Shown here: positions 60,901 to 64,000 of the stretch, piece by piece | How positions within the stretch are numbered: position 1 is the stretch's first letter | Layout: every line of letters starts with the position of its first letter | Origin: Cepaea nemoralis | Taxonomy: Eukaryota; Mollusca; Gastropoda; Stylommatophora; Helicidae | Assembly (NCBI GenBank): GCA_014155875.1 | Contig: JACEFZ010005090.1 | Coordinates: 124,001-188,000 of the forward strand | Direction of reading: 5' to 3' | DNA length: 64,000 nucleotides | Translations under genes and position numbers: made by a program | The notes under the pieces: generated by a model | What the model was told of the DNA's origin: nothing | Databases searched by the model: none | What the model saw: only the letters and a program-made list of their open reading frames with translations

Positions 60901-62098
60901 CCACGCACGACCACAAGAATTTTTTTCGGCAGGAATCAAAGCACTTTATCGGTGCTGCAGGACTTGCATTGAACGCAGTAGTGACTACATCTAAAAATGA
61001 TACATTTGTACTTTACTTTTTCAGAATATATTCAAATCCCCCCCCCCCCACACACACACACATTAAAGGTTTTCACTTGAAGCCCCCTCGTACTTTACTT
61101 GTAACAAATAGCCCGGAGAAGTGAAAGGATTTGAAATGGAGTGGTGGTGGTGGTGGGGGGGGGGGGGGGGGGGGGGGGGGGGGAGAGAATAAATCCAAGA
61201 TGAAAGAAAAAGTAAGCATTTACAAATAAAGAGAACCTAAAGGTAAAGAGATAAAACCCAATATTGCCTGACTCACCTCTCTCAGGTTTCCAGTCAGAAC
61301 GAGAGTCATGTCTTTGAAGCCCCCGGGTATTATCACGAAAGGGTCGCTCATCCCTAGCTAATCTTCCATCTCTTTGAGCTGGTCGTTCTTCTCTGAATTT
61401 TCTAGGCTCTTCGGCCCGTCTATTAAATTCTCTGGGTTCATGGCGGCTGTAAAAATTGCAAAATGCAAATCTTTTTTAAAATCTGTAAAACAGTATAGGC
61501 ATTAAAATAAAAACACATACAACAGACAAAGCATGCCCATCAAATATTATTTGTTACAACAGACAATGCTAAAAGACACAACATAAAAGATCTGTCAGTT
61601 TAATATTTTATATAAGAAATAAAATTTTAACAAAGATATGAAAGCACACGATTCTGTCTTGAAGTGCACCAAAATATCATCAGAATTTAAAAGAAAACAA
61701 AAGAAATATGTTCATCATCAAGTGCCGTGCCGGCTGGCGTAGGCGTTCATGGCTCTCCACAGATCTCGGTCTTTGGTGTTCTGGATCAACTCTGCTGATG
61801 ATATTCCTCCATGCCACCGTCTCAATCCGTCCAGCATCATTTCTCTTGGTCTGCCTCTGCCTCTCTTCCCCTCGATCTCTCCAGTTGTCACGATGTTCAC
61901 CAATGCCTCTCTTCTCATCACATGACCGAAATGACAGAAATACGTTAAGGATAAAAAATATCCTGACTAAATGTTTATGATATAAATATATGTTCATACC
62001 CCTCTGCTCCATGAAATCTCTCAGATGCTGGATGCTTGTTTGGCCATTCTTCTTCTCTTGGTGCACGGCGTTTTAGTGCTCTGCGCTCCTGCATAATT
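57672..62098 (-). CDS. 3' part of a SAFB-like (scaffold attachment factor) gene
   Basis: Three minus-strand exons join in frame: 62098-62000 (starts with 1 nt of a split codon, ends phase 2), 61446-61277 (ends phase 1) and 57943-57672 (stop TAA at 57674-57672). All have AG acceptors, and the two internal exons have GT donors. Together they give 179 residues. The first two exons are rich in Arg/Glu (MQERRALKRRAP, NRRAEEPRKFREERP). The last is Gly/Asn/Gln/Ser rich with aromatic spacing (DGGWGTGNMGEGDGW) and ends VRRY. SAFB-family proteins are nuclear RNA- and DNA-binding regulators with an R/E-rich region, a Gly-rich tail and an RRY terminus, so this is the best match. Another RNA-binding protein with R/E and G-rich tails is possible. 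The RRM and SAP domains would lie beyond the right edge. Confidence 0.6.
58195..58490 (-). repeat. SINE2 copy
   Basis: CTCACTTTGAACTCAAGCGT to CATTCGGCCATGCTGGCCTG; the minus strand begins CAGCATGGCCGAATGG, a good A box. Confidence 0.88.
58490..59370 (-). pseudogene. LINE-C relic interrupted by a SINE2 fragment
   Basis: Minus: IRRRQLKFMEHINRRDGIKI (58.5-58.65 kb) and a diverged RT region at 59080-59370 matching 54150-54430 (AATCTAGTCTATAGTCAGTC). SINE2-like sequence lies at 59005-59075. Holds a short (TA)n at 58735-58760. Confidence 0.65.
60018..60530 (+). pseudogene. mariner transposase remnant
   Basis: ESIAAIEGLVLENLQLTVSD and LDISQGSAHHTIHDVLQYRK (second HTH), then after shifts VTGDETWIHYH, which keeps the first catalytic Asp, and KVTLTLFWNDKGIILEHY, where the residue expected as second Asp is Asn. 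Stops at several positions; not functional. Confidence 0.85.
60535..60920 (-). repeat. SINE5 copy inside mariner
   Basis: GTCGATGGATCAACATCACG to GAGACGGACACCATACCTCA; B box on minus CCCGGGTTCAAGCCCC. Confidence 0.87.
61140..61190. repeat. poly-G run
   Basis: GGTGGTGGTGGTG followed by more than 30 consecutive G residues. Exact length is likely uncertain in the assembly. Confidence 0.9.
61277..61446 (-). CDS. SAFB-like internal exon B
   Basis: Acceptor TTTTTACAG, donor GTGAGT. Encodes an Arg/Glu-rich stretch beginning RHEPREFNRR and ending DSRSDWKPER, leaving one base for the next exon. It has no stops in the frame dictated by the flanking exons. Confidence 0.68.
61700..61925 (-). pseudogene. 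RTE 3' relic in SAFB-like intron
   Basis: 67 open codons: MMRREALVNIVTTGEIEGKR, GRPREMMLDGLRRWHGG, LWRAMNAYASRHGT, with a GAT tail (TTCATCATCAAG on plus). No stops, so a young 3' fragment. Confidence 0.82.
62000..62098 (-). CDS. SAFB-like internal exon A
   Basis: Acceptor TTTCTTTCAG (minus strand), donor GTATGA. Encodes IMQERRALKRRAPREEEW and PNKHPASERFHGAE. The last two bases GG join the C that opens the next exon. Confidence 0.65.
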
Positions 62099-62324
62099 CT
62101 GAAAGAAAATGTGTCAAATGTACACCTCTTGTAGCAGTTGATCGCAAAGCTGCTGAGTTATCTACTCTTAGCAGGAAATGTACACTTATAAAAGTATATC
62201 ATTCACAAGAAAGTACACATAAGCAATATCAGGAGATGGATGTTCATAAAAGTGGTGAAAACTTGAAACAAACATGTATTCCATTAAATTAAAAGTATCT
62301 TACATAAACACGCTTCTCTTCTTT

Positions 62325-62895
62325 ATACAATCAAACCTCAGTTTTCGCCGGTTTCGGTTTTTGTCGGTTGCCTCAAATTTTGTTGGCGTGCCCACATGAC
62401 CTTGATGCTAATTTTGCGTTCTTCTGCTCAGTTAGACGTTGTTTTTCGTTGTGTAAGCATCACTTGCCAATAATAAAACAGAGCGGTATTAAGATTGCTG
62501 ACATTGGCTGCATGTGCTGGAACACCATCCACGATAAGTTCCATTGTGGCAAAAAAGGAAGCAATTACCGGAGGCTAATGTAGCAAAAGGCATGAATGTG
62601 CTAAAGAAACAGAGATCATAAACAACTAAAAATATTGAACAGTTATTATTAATTTTGATAAATCAAAACCAGTCAGATGGCGATTCTGTTTCAGAGGCAA
62701 TCATATGTGAAAAGACCAGAATGTTGTATGCCGATCTCATAAAGAAAGTGCTTGGGACGAATACTTGTGTACTTAGTGATTTTAAGGCCAGCAGAGGATG
62801 GTTTGAAAAATTCAAGAGGCACACTGGCATACACAGTGTTACTAGGCACTGCAAAGGAGCGAGTTCAAAGATGTTTGGGGCCAGAGATAGTATTA
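62325..62895 (+). pseudogene. pogo/Tigger-type transposase remnant
   Basis: Left TIR CAATCAAACCTCAGTTTTCG after TA. Decayed first HTH (SGIKIADIGCMCWNTIHDKF), then 62655-62890 carries the CENP-B-type second HTH: CEKTRMLYADLIKKVLG, FKASRGWFEKFKRHTGIHSV. The DDE domain is missing; the sequence breaks off at the next repeat. Confidence 0.82.
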
Positions 62896-62899
62896 AACA

Positions 62900-63130
62900 T
62901 TATATCTATCTATATCTATAAAACAGAGTGTATGTGGTTTTGTGTGTAGCTTTGTATTGGATGCGTTCGATAACGGTACATCCGATTGAGATGAAATTTT
63001 CTACACGTCTTCCTTTCACTCCTGTGCAACCGACTATAATAGTTTCTTAGTGTAAGATCTTCTACTTATTTAATAACATTTACTTTTTCATTATATAATT
63101 TCTATATAGCAGGGGGACTTCACTCTAGAA
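62900..63130. repeat. inverted counterpart of the 43.4-43.5-kb repeat end
   Basis: TATCTATAAAACAGAGTGTA, TGCGTTCGATAACGGTAC, ATCCGATTGAGATGAAATTT, TCTACACGTCTTCC match the complement of 43400-43520. Confidence 0.75.
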
Positions 63131-63272
63131 AAGTTATTTCAAGGGGCATAACTTTTAATAACATTTCTATATACTTTATAGTCATATTGTTGGACTTACT
63201 TGCACTATTGTTAAACTCTTTGTCTATAGTTATTTTCAGGCATATGAGTTATAATAAATAATGATATAATCT

Positions 63273-63975
63273 TTAACCCTTTACAAGGCGTAGCGTCCGT
63301 TACCGACCGGTCTCTAAATACGCTCAACGGCCGATTCCGGCCGATACTATTATGCATTGTAAAAACGCGATCTCTCGGCTTTCCGACACTTCCGTCGGCT
63401 ACTTTCACTTTCGCCCATAGCTTGACAACGTGGCCGCCATTTGTAAACGCGCTACAATGACTTTGAACAGACTTTTACGGACTTGTTTTGATAGTTTTTG
63501 GGAGTTTTACGTTGTTTTTCAAAATGGATTTCGGCGATTCTTCAAGTGATAGCCGAGATTTCGCTCTGTTCAATTTAAATGACATTAAAGGGCACGAAGT
63601 TGATTATTAATCGGAGCTAGATATCAGTGCAAAGCGTTAATTTGCATTAGCAGTCGTGAGTCGGACTTTAAAGAAAGTGATTATGATTCTGAAAATGTGT
63701 TTGTAAATTGCCGTATAGATGACGGAAAATCACAAACAACATGCCGTATTTCGTAAATATTTGTGTTCATATATGGATTACCGGCAACAATCACGTGAGT
63801 AACATATTCTGCATGCTTTTCCCTTCATTGTGTTGTTTATGTAACTAAAATCGGTTGACTAACACCTTGTTTGTGATGTTTTTACTAACGCGACCAGAAA
63901 TTTTTACAGAACCTGAAAAAATCTTGCCCGTTCAGGGCTACAAAACGGACAAGCGTCTGCCCTGTAAAGGGTTAA
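63273..63975. mobile_element. piggyBac-type MITE
   Basis: TTAA at 63273-63276 and 63972-63975; inverted ends CCCTTTACA(A/G)GGC. TTAA duplication with CCC ends is diagnostic of piggyBac-like elements. Inside, ATG GAT at about 63525 opens MDFGDSSSDSRDFALFNLND and stops after about 30 codons: an acidic N-terminus like piggyBac transposases. Confidence 0.8.
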
Positions 63976-64000
63976 GGCATTTTCAAAGTATTCATAAAAA

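Larger units (their letters stand above)
59627..61090 (+). mobile_element. mariner-type transposon carrying a SINE5
   Basis: ITRs GGGGACTTCAAATGAAAACTTT and AAAGGTTTTCACTTGAAGCCCC, inserted at TA in a 41-bp minisatellite unit. Coding region decayed; interrupted at 60535-60920 by SINE5. Without it the element is about 1.08 kb, near the usual mariner length of 1.3 kb. Confidence 0.88.
59375..61125. repeat. 41-bp minisatellite split by mariner
   Basis: Six units of GCTTGTAACAAATAGCCTGG then AGAAGTGAAGGGATATACTCT at 59378-59626. One more unit (CTTGTAACAAATAGCCCGGA) occurs at 61098-61130 beyond the mariner. Confidence 0.92.

Overview
This is a gene-poor, repeat-dense stretch of an invertebrate animal genome. 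The evidence is GT-AG introns, a tektin gene, tRNA-derived SINEs, many non-LTR retrotransposons (LINEs), mariner/pogo/piggyBac-type remnants and unusually many minisatellites. There is no sign of bacterial organisation. Tektin-4 implies motile cilia or flagellated sperm. The mix of LINE families, SINEs with a shared core and long minisatellites would suit a mollusc, perhaps a gastropod, but that is inference, not a demonstrated identification.

Two host genes are supported. A tektin-4 (TEKT4-like) gene lies on the plus strand at 31143-49243. Its seven coding exons have fully compatible splice phases, give a 456-residue product and end in the family's GYQ. Its six introns (about 18 kb) are packed with transposons. 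The second gene, on the minus strand, enters from the right edge. Three exons at 62098-62000, 61446-61277 and 57943-57672 encode an R/E-rich then G/N/Q-rich C-terminus ending in RRY. It resembles scaffold attachment factor B (SAFB), but that assignment is tentative.

Layout. 1-10.4 kb: minisatellites of unit 20 to 109 bp, SINEs, a U2 snRNA fragment and LINE remnants. 10.4-13.2 kb: a young 5'-truncated RNase-H-bearing LINE (called LINE-A here) with a 12-bp target-site duplication. 15.6-20.7 kb: a near full-length LINE-A, also with a 12-bp duplication, broken by frameshifts. 20.8-27.3 kb: older LINEs carrying nested insertions, including a solo LTR. 28.7-30.9 kb: a nest in which an almost uninterrupted RTE-type LINE sits in a SINE inside a possible inverted-repeat element. 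31.1-49.2 kb: tektin-4, with a fold-back element around a tandem array, a roughly 480-bp polypurine tract, and a LINE whose 5' end is folded back into a perfect 35-bp hairpin inside its target-site duplication. 50-57 kb: LINE and SINE relics and minisatellites. 57.7-62.1 kb: the SAFB-like exons with a mariner element between them. 62.3-64 kb: pogo/Tigger remnant, a terminal-repeat fragment and a piggyBac-type MITE.

No classical operon, CRISPR array, rRNA or functional tRNA gene is visible. The most unusual features are the fold-back 5' ends of LINE insertions, the tandem-repeat-bearing LINE 3' UTR module that also occurs alone, the fold-back element with a 165-bp tandem core, and SINE families that share a central domain. 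SINE family numbers (SINE1 to SINE6) and LINE letters are labels made up for this window.
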